From NCBI RefSeq assembly GCF_000317835.1, contig NC_019793.1:865001-929000 (forward strand): a DNA stretch of 64,000 nucleotides. The letters run 5' to 3'. The stretch is from Deinococcus peraridilitoris DSM 19664 (GTDB lineage Bacteria > Deinococcota > Deinococci > Deinococcales > Deinococcaceae). Position numbers and translations under genes: made by a program. A model generated the notes under the pieces. It saw only the letters and a list, made by a program, of their open reading frames with translations. It did not search any database and had not been told where the DNA came from. Shown piece after piece: positions 8,902 through 18,522 of the stretch (the stretch's first letter is position 1; every line of letters starts with the position of its first letter).

Positions 8902-10491
8902 TCAGCGCGTGACCACTGTCAGGTCGCGCGGTTGAGGCAGAAATTCCAGCTCGGGGTGCTGTTTGGCCGTGTAATCAAGGTCCCAGCTGCTGGTGAAGAG
9001 CATCACGGGCCGTCCGGCGTCATCCTCGACATGCTTGGCGAAACGTGCAAGGTTGTCAGGCTCCCCGGCCAGCCAACGCACGACCTTGTAATTGGTGGAG
9101 CTCATGATGAGGTCGACCCCGTACTCCTCGTTCATGCGGTGCTCGAAGACCTCGAATTGCAGCTGCCCCACTGCGCCGATGATCGGGTCACGCGCACCGT
9201 CGGTCGGGTAAAAGATCTGCACCACGCCTTCCTCGGCAAGTTGCTCAAGGCCCTTGCGAAAGGCCTTGCGTTTGCTCACATCGCGTGGTGTCACGGCGTT
9301 GAAGTGCTCGGGCGTGAAGCGCGGAAAACCTTCGAGGTGCACGTCCTTGCTGACGCTCACGACATCCCCGATGCGAAACACGCCGGGATTCACCAGACCC
9401 ACGATGTCGCCGGGATAGGCGACGTCGATGCTTTCGCGATCCTGCGCGAACAGCGTGTGCGCGCGTGAGAGGCGCAGCTCCCGGCCCGTGCGGGTGTGCA
9501 CGACTTCCATGCCGCGCTCGAAGCGCCCGCTGGCGATCCGCAGAAAGGCCGTGCGGTCGCGGTGGTGCTTGCTCATGTTGGCCTGCAGTTTGAACACGAA
9601 ACCGGTGAAGGGCGCCTCGGGGCTGAGTTCTCCCTTGGTGGTGTGCAGCGGTGCCGGGCAGGGCGCCAGCTTCACGAAGCGCGACAGGAAGTGCTCCACA
9701 CCGAAGTTGGTGATGGCACTGCCGAAAAACACCGGCGTGACCTCCCCTGCCAGAAACGCCTCGGGGTCAAACGGCTCGATGGCGCCCTCGATCAGTTCCA
9801 CGTCCTGGCGCAGCTTGGCGTGCTGCTCGGCTCCGACCAGCTCGGTGAGCGCCGGATCGTCCACGCTCGCCACGCTCACGGGCGCGCGGGTGCGGCCCCG
9901 CACGACGCGCTCGAACAGCAGGACGCGCTTGCCTTCGAGGTCGTACACGCCCCGGAAATCCGGGCCGTCCCCGATGGGCCACGTCAGCGGCACCGCGCGA
10001 ATGGCCAGGCTCTTCTCAACCTGTTCGAGCAGTTCGAAAGGGTCCTGAGCCGGGCGGTCCATCTTGTTTACAAAGGTCAGGATGGGAATACCCCGGTTGC
10101 GGCACACCGCAAAGAGCTTCTCGGTCTGGGCCTGCACGCCACGCGCCGCGTCGAGGACCATCAGGGCACTGTCAGCGGCGGTGAGGGTGCGGTAGGTATC
10201 CTCACTGAAATCCTGGTGCCCCGGGGTATCGAGCAGATTGACATGATGCCCGTCGAACTCGAACGAAAGCGCCGAGGAGGTAATGGAGATTCCGCGCTGC
10301 TGCTCCATGCTCATCCAGTCGGACTTGGTGTGCGAGGAGCCTTCACGCGCGGTGACGCTGCCCGCCTCGTGAATGGCGCCTCCGTACAGCAGCAGTTTCT
10401 CGGTGATGGTGGTCTTGCCGGCGTCGGGGTGGCTGATAATCGCGAAGGTGCGGCGCCGGTTGATTTCGTGGGACAGATCACTCTGGGTCAT
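8902..10491 (-). CDS. prfC: Peptide chain release factor 3
   Basis: A full-length 529-residue translational GTPase that recycles RF1/RF2 from the ribosome after peptide release. The G1 loop SHPDAGKTT (~20-28), G2/switch RGISITSS, G3 DTPGH and G4 NKMD are all present, followed by the EF-G-like domain II and the RF3-specific C terminus. The start ATG has GGAG upstream. Between it and its probable promoter lie a short ORF, a stable hairpin and a terminator (10536-10680), suggesting transcription attenuation of prfC itself. The gene is transcribed away from the MFS gene on the same strand. Confidence 0.96.
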   Translation of the reverse strand: MTQSDLSHEINRRRTFAIISHPDAGKTTITEKLLLYGGAIHEAGSVTAREGSSHTKSDWMSMEQQRGISITSSALSFEFDGHHVNLLDTPGHQDFSEDTYRTLTAADSALMVLDAARGVQAQTEKLFAVCRNRGIPILTFVNKMDRPAQDPFELLEQVEKSLAIRAVPLTWPIGDGPDFRGVYDLEGKRVLLFERVVRGRTRAPVSVASVDDPALTELVGAEQHAKLRQDVELIEGAIEPFDPEAFLAGEVTPVFFGSAITNFGVEHFLSRFVKLAPCPAPLHTTKGELSPEAPFTGFVFKLQANMSKHHRDRTAFLRIASGRFERGMEVVHTRTGRELRLSRAHTLFAQDRESIDVAYPGDIVGLVNPGVFRIGDVVSVSKDVHLEGFPRFTPEHFNAVTPRDVSKRKAFRKGLEQLAEEGVVQIFYPTDGARDPIIGAVGQLQFEVFEHRMNEEYGVDLIMSSTNYKVVRWLAGEPDNLARFAKHVEDDAGRPVMLFTSSWDLDYTAKQHPELEFLPQPRDLTVVTR

Positions 10492-10535
10492 GGAGTCTCC
10501 AACTGGGGTGACAAACAGGGGGCTTGCCGGGCACG

Positions 10536-10557
10536 AAAAAGCCTGCCGGGGGCAGGC
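10536..10557 (-). terminator. Intrinsic terminator inside the prfC leader
   Basis: Minus strand GCCTGCC, loop CCC, GGCAGGC followed by five T (10536-10540). It sits 45 bp before the prfC start codon, so it would stop transcripts before the gene. The 5' arm CTGCCC is complementary to GGGCAG in the loop of the preceding hairpin. Confidence 0.75.
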
Positions 10558-10563
10558 GCGCTC

Positions 10564-10597
10564 AGCCGCGCTTCCAACTGCCCAGGGAAGCGCGGCT
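10564..10597 (-). promoter_or_regulatory. Leader hairpin competing with the prfC leader terminator
   Basis: AGCCGCGCTTCC (10597-10586) pairs perfectly with GGAAGCGCGGCT (10575-10564). The ten-base loop contains GGGCAG, able to pair with CTGCCC (10555-10550) of the terminator. The hairpin begins nine bases after the stop codon of the leader ORF, the spacing expected for a ribosome-sensing attenuator. Confidence 0.55.
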
Positions 10598-10605
10598 TGC
10601 GAAAT

Positions 10606-10680
10606 TCAGTGGTGGAAAGCGGCGAAACGTGCGCCCGCGTGATGCGGGTCAGCCAGCGTGAACATCCGGGCGCACAACAT
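10606..10680 (-). CDS. Putative prfC leader peptide (24 aa, leaderless)
   Basis: An ATG at 10680 opens a 24-codon frame ending in TGA at 10608-10606. The peptide ends ...GARFAAFHH and contains PHHAG. A TATACT box lies exactly six bases before the ATG, so the mRNA would begin at or next to the start codon. The ORF is followed by the competing hairpin and the terminator in front of prfC. Its coding status is inferred from this architecture; the peptide itself resembles nothing I know. Confidence 0.5.
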   Translation of the reverse strand: MLCARMFTLADPHHAGARFAAFHH

Positions 10681-10686
10681 GCCTTC

Positions 10687-10692
10687 AGTATA
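10687..10692 (-). promoter_or_regulatory. -10 box of the prfC transcript
   Basis: TATACT on the minus strand, six bases before the leader ATG. No convincing TTGACA-like -35 is visible 16-18 bp upstream. Confidence 0.55.
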
Positions 10693-10742
10693 CTCCGGGC
10701 GAACCCCGGGAATGGGCCTCAGGCGTGAATGGAGCCGCTTGA

Positions 10743-12005
10743 TCAAGCCGTCTGGTCAATTGTTTTCGGAGGACGCACGAACAGGGCCAGGCCCGCCAGG
10801 GCCAGCGGCACCACGGCGCTGGCCACCAGCACGCCGGTGTAGGTTCCGCTGTAGTCCTTGCCCAGGGCAAACAGCAGGGGTCCCAGGGCGGTGCCCGCCA
10901 CCGAGGCGGTAAAGGCGAAACCGCGAATGCTGCCCAGGTGAGTGCGGCCAAAGTAGTAGGCCCACGACGAACTCGCCACCGCCGACTGTGTCCCCTGCAT
11001 CACGCCCAGAAGCGCGCCGTAGATGAAAGCCGTGACCGCGCTGGCGACCACCAGCGGCGAGAGCAGGGCGAGCGTCAGGCAGAGCAGGCTCACCGGAATC
11101 AGGGCGCGCGGCGAGAAACGGTCGATGAAGAGGCCCCCGGCCAGGTTCGTGAGGGCGAACACCACGGCGATGGGCACGAACACCAGCGCCGCCGTTTCGC
11201 GTCCGATGCCGCCCTGCGCCAGAATCGAGAAGTGGTGGAAGATCAGCCCGGTTCCCAGCGCCGCGATCACGACGTTGCTGCCCATGATGAGCCAGAACAT
11301 CGCCGTGCGGCGTGCCTGGGCCAGCGTGAAGTTTTCTTCTACCACCGTTTGCGTTTCGTCCTTGCCCGCGTGCCCGTCTGGCACCATCCCGAAGCGTTCA
11401 GGCTGGTCGCGGTAGAGCCACGCGCCCACCGGCAGGATGGTGAACGCCACCAGCGCGCCCAGCCAGGCGTACCCGGCGCGCCAACCGACCACGGCGATCA
11501 GAAAGGCGATCAGGCTGGGGAAAACCGCGTTGGCGAGGGCCGCGCCCACACCCGAGATGCCCAGCGCCAGACCACGGCGGCGCACGAACCACAAGTTGAT
11601 GACGTGCACGCTGACAAGCCCCAGCGCGCCTTGCCCCAGCGCGCGCAGCGCGGTGAAACCGAGCAGCAGCGTCACGGCGTTCGTGACAAAGGCCATGCCC
11701 ACGCAGGCCAGCGCCAGCAGCGCGGCGATGACCGTGACCATGGTGCGCGGGCCGAAGCGGTCGATGGCCCGACCGAAAAAGGGCATGCTGAACGCGCCCA
11801 ACAACGTGCCAATCATGTAGGTGAGTGAGACACTGGAGCGCGACAGGCCCAGATCGGCGATGATGCTGTCGAGAAAAGCCGACACCCCGACCGTCTGGCC
11901 GGGCGTGGTCATGATGACGCCGAGCGTTCCGGCGGCCACCACCACCCAGCCGTAATACACAGGAGAAGCGTTGATGACGCGGCTGGATTGGGTGATGCGA
12001 GCCAT
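10743..12005 (-). CDS. MFS transporter (monocarboxylate/oxalate-formate-like)
   Basis: A 420-residue protein with about 12 hydrophobic segments and an MFS cytoplasmic loop signature, GRAIDRFGPR, between TM2 and TM3. The N-terminal SPVYYGWVVVAAGTLGV is typical of the OFA/monocarboxylate branch. It lies downstream of tartrate/D-malate dehydrogenase and a dehalogenase-like hydrolase on the same strand, so import of a small organic acid is a reasonable inference. The ATG at 12005 is chosen because the longer frame adds a hydrophilic tail with no support; a TAAGCT box lies eight bases upstream. Confidence 0.85.
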   Translation of the reverse strand: MARITQSSRVINASPVYYGWVVVAAGTLGVIMTTPGQTVGVSAFLDSIIADLGLSRSSVSLTYMIGTLLGAFSMPFFGRAIDRFGPRTMVTVIAALLALACVGMAFVTNAVTLLLGFTALRALGQGALGLVSVHVINLWFVRRRGLALGISGVGAALANAVFPSLIAFLIAVVGWRAGYAWLGALVAFTILPVGAWLYRDQPERFGMVPDGHAGKDETQTVVEENFTLAQARRTAMFWLIMGSNVVIAALGTGLIFHHFSILAQGGIGRETAALVFVPIAVVFALTNLAGGLFIDRFSPRALIPVSLLCLTLALLSPLVVASAVTAFIYGALLGVMQGTQSAVASSSWAYYFGRTHLGSIRGFAFTASVAGTALGPLLFALGKDYSGTYTGVLVASAVVPLALAGLALFVRPPKTIDQTA

Positions 12006-12124
12006 AGGCCGTGAGCTTAATCGTTTTTGAGACCGAACATCGTGAGCAGTGAACGACGCTCGAAACCCCTGAAGTCCCAGGCGGGTCTCCGACGCACCGG
12101 TCACGATGCCAAGATCACATCCGC

Positions 12125-13195
12125 TCAGCGGGCGACGCTGGACAGCTCCCGCACCAAAGCCGCGGTCACCTCGGCCGTATTGGCACTTCCGCCGAGGTCG
12201 CCGGTCTTGATCCCGGCTTCCAGCGTGCGCTGCATGGCGTCCTCGACCGCCCGCGCCGCCTCTGGTTCACCCAGATGCTCCAGCATCAAAGCGGCACTCC
12301 ACACCTGTCCCAGCGGGTTGGCAATGCCCTGACCCACAATGTCGGGCGCGCTGCCGTGCACCGGCTCGAAGCAGGAGGGAAACTCGCGCTCCGGATTGAG
12401 GTTGGCGCTGGCCCCGATCCCGATCGAGCCGACCGTCGCGGCGCTCAGGTCGGTCAGGATGTCGCCGAACAGATTGCTGCCCACCACCACCCCGAAGCAC
12501 TGCGGGGTCAGCACGAACTTGGCGGCGAGAGCGTCCACGTGCATCTGCTCGCTTTCGATGTCCGGATACCCTGCTGCCACATCGGCGAACACCTCGTCCC
12601 AGAAAGGCATGCTGTGAATGATGCCGTTGCTCTTGGTAGCCGAGGTAACCCGCTGCTTGCCACGCGCGCGGGCCAGCTCGAAAGCGTAGCGGATGATGCG
12701 CTCGGTGCCGCGCCGGGTGAAGAGGCTCACCTGAGTCACGACTTCATGCGGAGTTCCAGCGTAGCTGCGCCCACCCACCGTCGAGTACTCACCTTCGTTG
12801 TTCTCCCGCACCACCAGATAGTCGATATCCGTGCCTTTGGGCAAGGCGAGCGGGCTCTGTACGCCGGGCAGGAGTTTCACGGGACGCACGCAGGCGTACT
12901 GCTGAAATTCGCGCCGGATGGGAATCAAGAGTCCCCACAAACTGACGTGATCGGGAACAGTCGGGTAGCCCACCGCGCCCAGCAGAATGGCGTCGAAGGA
13001 ACGCAGCTGCCCGATGCCATCCTCGGGCATCATGCGCCCGGTATCGACGTAGTGCTGGCAACTCCATGGAAACTCCGTGAAGTCGAAGCGCAGGTCAAAG
13101 GTCCGGGCGACGGCACCCAGCACCTCGCGGGCACTCTGCATGACCTCCACGCCGATGCCGTCTCCCGGAATCAGGGCGATCCGGTATCCGTTCAT
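12125..13195 (-). CDS. Tartrate dehydrogenase / D-malate dehydrogenase family enzyme
   Basis: A 356-residue member of the isocitrate/isopropylmalate dehydrogenase family of NAD-dependent beta-decarboxylating dehydrogenases. IALIPGDGIG (6-15) and the substrate motif VRENNEGEYS place it with tartrate dehydrogenase/DmlA rather than LeuB. The metal-binding aspartates lie in the GVVVGSNLFGDILTDLSA stretch. It starts inside the stop of the upstream dehalogenase-like gene (4-base overlap), so the two are translationally coupled. A glycerate 2-kinase upstream would take the D-glycerate made from meso-tartrate, supporting a tartrate route. Confidence 0.88.
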   Translation of the reverse strand: MNGYRIALIPGDGIGVEVMQSAREVLGAVARTFDLRFDFTEFPWSCQHYVDTGRMMPEDGIGQLRSFDAILLGAVGYPTVPDHVSLWGLLIPIRREFQQYACVRPVKLLPGVQSPLALPKGTDIDYLVVRENNEGEYSTVGGRSYAGTPHEVVTQVSLFTRRGTERIIRYAFELARARGKQRVTSATKSNGIIHSMPFWDEVFADVAAGYPDIESEQMHVDALAAKFVLTPQCFGVVVGSNLFGDILTDLSAATVGSIGIGASANLNPEREFPSCFEPVHGSAPDIVGQGIANPLGQVWSAALMLEHLGEPEAARAVEDAMQRTLEAGIKTGDLGGSANTAEVTAALVRELSSVAR

Positions 13196-14082
13196 ATCGC
13201 TCCTCGTGCATTTCGAAAAAATTCCCGAAAGGCCTGCAGCACCAGCTCGGGCTGCTCTTCGGGCAGGTAGTGGCCGCAGGGCAGCGCGTGGCCGCGCACG
13301 TCGGTGGCCACAGCCCGCCAGTCGTCCAGGGGCGTGAACAGCTCCTCGATCACGCCGTGCTCACCCCACAGCACCAGCAGTGGACACTGGATGCGCTCGC
13401 CGCGCTCACGGCTCTCGCGGTCGTGCACGAGGTCGGTCGTGGCCGCGGCGCGGTAATCCTCGCAGGTCGCGTGAATGGCCTCGGGCGTGAAGCAGCGGAC
13501 ATACTCTGCCCAGGCCGGTGGCTTGAAGGCCGACAGGCCTGCCGAACCGCGCCCCATGTGCTGTCGGAGGAAGAACTCCGGATTGGCGCCGATCATGGTT
13601 TCCGGCACGCCCTCTTCCTGAATCAGGAAAAACCAGTGCCAGTACTTCTGCGCGAGCGCCATGGTCGTGCGTTCGTACATCGTGAGGGTCGGCGAGATAT
13701 CCAGCACCGCCGCCTTTTCCAGGCGCTGCGGATGATCGACGGCCATGCGGTGCGTGATCCGTCCACCCCGGTCGTGTCCGGCCACCGAAAAACGCCCGAA
13801 GCCCAGCGCCTCCATCACCTCGACCAGGTCGAGCGCCATGGCGCGCTTGGTATAAGGCGCGTGGTCGGGGGTGCTGGGCGGCTTGGAGCTGTCACCGTAT
13901 CCGCGCAGGTCCGGCACGACGACCGTGAAGTCGTCGGTCAGGTGGGGCGCGATTTCGTGCCAGATGAAGTGCGTCTGCGGATACCCGTGCAGCAGCAGCA
14001 GCGGCGGGCCCTCTCCCCCGATGCGTGTGTGAATCGTCGCGCCACTCGTTTTGATGCGTTCGGTTCTGAATTGTTCAAACAT
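13192..14082 (-). CDS. Alpha/beta hydrolase resembling fluoroacetate/haloacetate dehalogenase
   Basis: A 296-residue alpha/beta hydrolase. The nucleophile motif is GHDRGGR, giving Asp104 with Arg105 and Arg108 positioned like the carboxylate-binding arginines of fluoroacetate dehalogenase. Asp128 (LDISPT) and His271 (GHYLPEE) complete the triad, and His149-Trp150 (KYWHWF) match halide-binding residues. It would hydrolyse a 2-halocarboxylic acid to a 2-hydroxy acid. An epoxide-hydrolase activity is less likely because the halide-site residues are present. The ATG at 14082 has GGGAGAAG upstream. It is first in an operon with the tartrate-type dehydrogenase. Confidence 0.85.
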   Translation of the reverse strand: MFEQFRTERIKTSGATIHTRIGGEGPPLLLLHGYPQTHFIWHEIAPHLTDDFTVVVPDLRGYGDSSKPPSTPDHAPYTKRAMALDLVEVMEALGFGRFSVAGHDRGGRITHRMAVDHPQRLEKAAVLDISPTLTMYERTTMALAQKYWHWFFLIQEEGVPETMIGANPEFFLRQHMGRGSAGLSAFKPPAWAEYVRCFTPEAIHATCEDYRAAATTDLVHDRESRERGERIQCPLLVLWGEHGVIEELFTPLDDWRAVATDVRGHALPCGHYLPEEQPELVLQAFREFFRNARGAI

Positions 14083-14239
14083 GGCTTCTCCCTCAGCTCT
14101 CCCCGCTTGCATTTCCGATCTTACGCTTCGCTCCAGATCTCCAACTTCAGCGGGAGACACGCCGTCCCTGCTCCCTCTGGTCGGGTCGAGCTTTAGGAAC
14201 ACCTGAAACTTAACCGGGAGATCCCAGGACAGCAGGAGA

Positions 14240-15490
14240 TCACAGTCGCATGAGGAGCCGGAAATCGTTCACGTTGGTTCCGGTCGGTCCCGTAACGACC
14301 AGATCGCCCAGCTGCTCGAAAAAGGAATGCGCGTCGCTGGCCTCCAGAAAGGTCCATGCGTCCAGGCCTATCTGCGCCGCGCGCGCCAGCGTGTCAGGAG
14401 TGATCACGGCGCCCGCCGCGTGGCTTGAACCGTCGATGCCGTCCGTGTCGGCGGCCAGGGCGTAGATTCCTTCGCGGCCGCTCAATTCGGTCGCCAGCGC
14501 CAGCAGAAACTCCAGGTTTCGCCCGCCTCGCCCTGTACCCTGCACGACCGTCGTGGTTTCCCCGCCGGACAGCAGCGCCTGTCCCGGCGCGAGTTCACCG
14601 GACGCGCGGGCGTGCGCCCAGGCCGCCTCGCGCGCCGGACCTTCGATGCTGTCACTCAGCACCCGCGCCTTCACCCCCGCACCGGTCAGGAAATGCCGTG
14701 CCGCGTCAAGTGCGCGCGCGTTCGTCACGATCAGCTGATTCTCCACCCGGGAGAACACGGCGTCACCCGGCTTTGGCGTTTCGGGCAACTCTCCCAGCGC
14801 GCCACGCTGCAGGTGGCGCCGCGCTTCGGGCGCGGCCACCCTGTAGCGTTCCAGGATCAAGAGCGCCTCCGTGAACGTCGTCGGGTCCGGTGCGGTGGGG
14901 CCGGACCCGATCACGCTCAGGTCGTCGCCCACCACGTCTGACACGATCAAGGACACCACCCGCGCGGGAGCGCACGCCCGCGCAAGCTGCCCGCCCTTCA
15001 CGCGTGAAAGGTGCTTGCGCACCGCGTTGATCTCCCTGATGCTCGCGCCGCTGCGCAGCAGCTCACGGGTCAGGTCGGCTTTCTGCTGCAGCGTGACTCC
15101 CCAGGGCGCGGACAGCAAGGCGGACGCGCCCCCCGACAGCAGGCACAGCACCAGATCCTCGGGACGCAATTCGCGCAGTGTTTCCAGAATTTCGTCGGCC
15201 GCGCGAATCCCACGTTCGTCCGGTACAGGGTGAGCCGCTGCCCGCAACTGAATCTGTCGAGGTTGAAGCGGTGCGTGTCCATCGGGCACAACTACCATTC
15301 CGGACAGCGGGCCGGGCCACGCCTCCTCAAGGGCGAGGGCCATCCGCGCCGCCGCCTTTCCTGCTCCGACGGCCACGGTTCTGCCCGAGGGCACTTCGGG
15401 CAGAAAGGACGCGAGGGCTTCTCGCGCATCGGCCGCCCTGACGGCGGCCTGAAAGGCGCCCAGCAGTAGCTCTCGTGCGCGAGCGGTCAC
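14240..15490 (-). CDS. Glycerate 2-kinase (MOFRL family, GckA/TtuD type)
   Basis: A 416-residue type II glycerate kinase that phosphorylates D-glycerate to 2-phosphoglycerate. It has the N-terminal DUF4147 region (VAVGAGKAA near 42, LLSGGASALLSAPWG near 118, NAVRKHLSRVKGGQLA near 155) and the C-terminal MOFRL domain (ALLSGGETTTVVQGTGRGGRN and AADTDGIDG). Older annotation calls this family hydroxypyruvate reductase. It starts with GTG and is transcribed toward the dehydrogenase operon 150 bp further on, consistent with tartrate or hydroxy-acid degradation to glycolysis. Confidence 0.92.
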   Translation of the reverse strand: MTARARELLLGAFQAAVRAADAREALASFLPEVPSGRTVAVGAGKAAARMALALEEAWPGPLSGMVVVPDGHAPLQPRQIQLRAAAHPVPDERGIRAADEILETLRELRPEDLVLCLLSGGASALLSAPWGVTLQQKADLTRELLRSGASIREINAVRKHLSRVKGGQLARACAPARVVSLIVSDVVGDDLSVIGSGPTAPDPTTFTEALLILERYRVAAPEARRHLQRGALGELPETPKPGDAVFSRVENQLIVTNARALDAARHFLTGAGVKARVLSDSIEGPAREAAWAHARASGELAPGQALLSGGETTTVVQGTGRGGRNLEFLLALATELSGREGIYALAADTDGIDGSSHAAGAVITPDTLARAAQIGLDAWTFLEASDAHSFFEQLGDLVVTGPTGTNVNDFRLLMRL

Positions 15491-15600
15491 CGGTTCAGTT
15501 CATCATTCCCGGCTGCCGTGCGCAAGTGTTCGCGGATGCAGACACCGCCGTGCGTGCATGCCATGCTGACGCCACAGAAATGCCGTGCGAAAGGACTCGC

Positions 15601-16584
15601 TTGCCTTCACTTCTCCGAACTGCCCTTCTCGTCAGCGCCTTTTCCCTTTCCCTTCTGGCAGCCGTTCCTGCCCAAGCGCGCGTTGTTCCCTTCAAACCCA
15701 GCGTCTACCCACTGGCCATCGAAGCCATGCGCGCCCGGACTTACCCGGGCAGCGCCATCACCACCCGGGAAGTGCTGCGCGCCGGATCCAACTACTCGCG
15801 CTCGGTGGTGTCCTATCAGTCCGATGGCCTGCGCATCAACGCCCTGCTGACCCTTCCGAACGGCACACCTCCCAAGGGTGGCTGGCCCGCGATCGTGTTC
15901 AATCACGGCTACATTCCGCCCGAGCAGTACCGCACGACCGAGCGTTACGTGGCTTACCTCGACGCCTTCGCGCGCGCAGGGTTCGTGGTGCTCAAACCCG
16001 ATTACCGTGGGCACGGTTCGTCGCAGGGTGAGCCTACCGGCGCGTACTGGTCGCCTGATTACACGACCGACGTGCTGAACGCGTTCTCGTCGCTGCAAAA
16101 GCACCGAAACGTCAATCCGGCGCGCGTGGGCATGTGGGGGCACTCGATGGGCGGGCACATCACCCTGCGCGCCATGGTCGTGAATTCGGCGGTCAAGGCC
16201 GGCAACATCTGGGCGGGTGTGGTGGCGCCGTACGACGTGATGCTCGAAGGCTGGCGAGGCCGCAGCCGGCCACCTTCGGTCTCGCGCAGCCGCCGCGCAG
16301 AAATTCTCGCGAAGTATGGTGAGCCCGTCAGCAACCCCACCTTCTATCAGGCCATCTCACCCAACTTCTTCTTGAAAGACCTTGCGGGAAGGCCCCTGCA
16401 GATTCACCACGGCACCGCCGACAGCGACGTACCGCTGAGCTTCGCGCAGGCGCTCGTCAACGGCCTGAAAAGCGCCGGGCAGCCGTACAGCTTCTACGTC
16501 TACCCGGGTGACAACCACAATCTGAGCCGCAACCTGGGAAGCGCGCTGCAGCGCTCGGTGGAGTTCTTCAAGAAGAACCTGTAG
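15601..16584 (+). CDS. Secreted alpha/beta hydrolase (prolyl-oligopeptidase/dienelactone-hydrolase-like)
   Basis: A 327-residue exported hydrolase. A signal peptide (LLRTALLVSAFSLSLLAAVPAQA) precedes a serine-hydrolase fold with nucleophile GHSMGG, the acid in GTADSDVP and the histidine in PGDNHNL. The TTG at 15601 is chosen because AAGGA lies five bases upstream; the ATG at 15580 would add seven residues without a ribosome-binding site. The substrate is unknown; an ester or peptide is likely. It is divergent from the glycerate kinase gene. Confidence 0.8.
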   Translation: MPSLLRTALLVSAFSLSLLAAVPAQARVVPFKPSVYPLAIEAMRARTYPGSAITTREVLRAGSNYSRSVVSYQSDGLRINALLTLPNGTPPKGGWPAIVFNHGYIPPEQYRTTERYVAYLDAFARAGFVVLKPDYRGHGSSQGEPTGAYWSPDYTTDVLNAFSSLQKHRNVNPARVGMWGHSMGGHITLRAMVVNSAVKAGNIWAGVVAPYDVMLEGWRGRSRPPSVSRSRRAEILAKYGEPVSNPTFYQAISPNFFLKDLAGRPLQIHHGTADSDVPLSFAQALVNGLKSAGQPYSFYVYPGDNHNLSRNLGSALQRSVEFFKKNL

Positions 16585-16647
16585 GGCCTGCTGGATCTAA
16601 GCTGGATGTGTCAGGCAACACGGCACGTCTTGTGCTTGAATCACGGC

Positions 16648-18470
16648 ATGACTTCTTCCATGCAAGACCGCGCGCAGCTCGACGCGCGTTACACCTGGGC
16701 CCTGGAAAGCGTCTTTTCCGGTGAGGACGCCTGGGCAGCCGCGTTCGGGCAGATCGAAGCGGATTTGCCCCGCCTGAGCGCCTACCGGGGCCGGCTGGGT
16801 GAAAGTGCCTCCACACTGCGCGCCTTTCTGGAAGTGATGTTCGATCTGCAGCGCCGCCTGGGCCACGTGTACGTGTACAGCGATCTGCACGTCGCAACCG
16901 ATCAGGACGATCAGGCGGCCATCGCGCGGCACGGGCGCAGCCAGGGACTCTACGCCCGGGTGATGAGCGCGCTCGCCTTCGTGGAACCCGAATTGCTCGC
17001 ACTCCCCGAAGGAACGCTGGAGGCCTTTCAGACCCAGGACGAGAGGCTGCAGGTCTACGGGCAGTACTTCCGCCGCTTGCAGGAGCGCCGCTCTCACGTG
17101 CGCAGCCCGGAAGTCGAGGCGCTCTTCGGCGCGCTCGGGGAAGTGTTCAGCGGGCCTTACAACACCTGGTCAAGCCTCGTGAATGCCGACCTGAAGTTCT
17201 CTCCTGTTGCGGGTGAGGATGGTCAGGACGCTGAGGTGGCGGGCGGCACCATCGACGTGCTGCTCTCCTCTCCTCGGGCGGACGTACGCCGCGCAGCCTT
17301 TCGGGCGTACGCGGACGGCTTTCTCTCGCACCGCAACACCGCAACACCTTCGCGCAGCTGCTGCTCACCAGTGTGCGCCAGACGGTGCTGCAGGCACGTG
17401 AGCACGGCTACGCCAGTGCCCGCGAAGCGATCCTGCTGCCGCAGGACGTGCCGCCCGCCGCGATGGACGCCGTCATCGACACTTTCGAAGCGAACCTCGG
17501 CACCTGGCACCGCTACTGGCGCGCGCGGCGCCAGCTGCTGGGCGTCGAGGGGCTGGGGCCCTGGGACGTGCACGCCACCCTGGGCTCCAGCGTGATCGAG
17601 GTGCCGTACGAGCAGGCGGTGGAATGGATTCTGGAAGGATTGCGTCCACTGGGTCTGGAATACACCGAGCCACTTCGGCGCGGCCTCACGCTGGACCGCT
17701 GGGTGGACGTGTACCCGACCAGGGGCAAGGCGTCCAACGCCTTCTCACACGGCAGTCACGGCACGCGACCGTTCATCCTGATGAACTACGTAAACGACCT
17801 GCCCAACATGAGCGTGCTGGCCCACGAGCTGGGCCACTCGATGCACTCCTACCTCACCTGGGAGACCCAGCCCAGCGTGTACGGCAACTACGGGATGTTC
17901 GTCGCGGAGACCGCCAGCAACTTCAACCAGGCGATGCTGCGCGCGCACCTGCTGGAGCGCGAAAGTGGGCGCGCCTTTCAACTCGGCATGATGGACGAGG
18001 CCTTCGCGAACTTCTACCGCTACTTTTTCGTGATGCCCACCCTGGCGCGGCTCGAAAAACGGCTGTACGCCGCCATCGAAGCGGGCGAGGGCGTCAGTGC
18101 CGACCAGCTCACCGACTGGACGGCGGAGCTGTTCATGCAGGGGTACGGACCGGAAATTTCCCTCTCGGAAGAGGACCGTCAGCGGGTCGGCGTCACCTGG
18201 GCGCAGTTCGGACACCTGTATGCGCCCTTTTACGTCTTTCAGTACGCCACCGGCATCAGTGCGGCAAACGCCCTGGCCAGCGGCGTGCTCGCGGGCGAGG
18301 AAGGCGCGCGCGAACGCTACCTGGAGTTTCTGCGCCTGGGATGCAGCGTGCCGCAACTGGACGCCCTGAAGATCGCCGGAGTGGACATGACCACCAGCGC
18401 CCCCATCGAGCGCGGCTTTGAGGTGCTCGCGGGGCTGGTCGAGCGCCTCGAACAGCTCGCCGAGGGCTGA
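16648..18470 (+). pseudogene. pepF: Oligoendopeptidase F (M3 family), frameshifted by an 8-bp tandem duplication
   Basis: Two overlapping frames together encode a complete M3 metallopeptidase of about 600 residues. The first ends in the wrong frame after FLSHRNT. The second begins LLLTSVRQTVLQ and carries the zinc site HELGH near 17824. The break coincides with CGCAACAC repeated twice (17332-17347); removing one copy restores the reading frame and the expected FLSHRNTFAQLLL. Everything else looks intact, so the lesion is recent, phase-variable or an assembly error. If real, the first product lacks the catalytic half. Confidence 0.88.
17332..17347 (+). repeat. 8-bp tandem duplication disrupting pepF
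   Basis: CGCAACAC occurs twice head to tail. One copy is in excess relative to the conserved reading frame. Confidence 0.85.
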
Positions 18471-18473
18471 CGG

Positions 18474-18514
18474 CAGCAAGAAGAAGGCGGGCTCGGCCCG
18501 CCTTCTTCTTGCTG
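18474..18514. terminator. Bidirectional terminator between pepF and livF
   Basis: A perfect 19-bp stem (18474-18492 with 18496-18514) around the loop TCG. The arms contain AAGAAGAAGG/CCTTCTTCTT, so U-rich RNA is produced on the plus strand and a matching hairpin on the other. It serves two convergent genes. Confidence 0.85.
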
Positions 18515-18522
18515 TATTCGCT

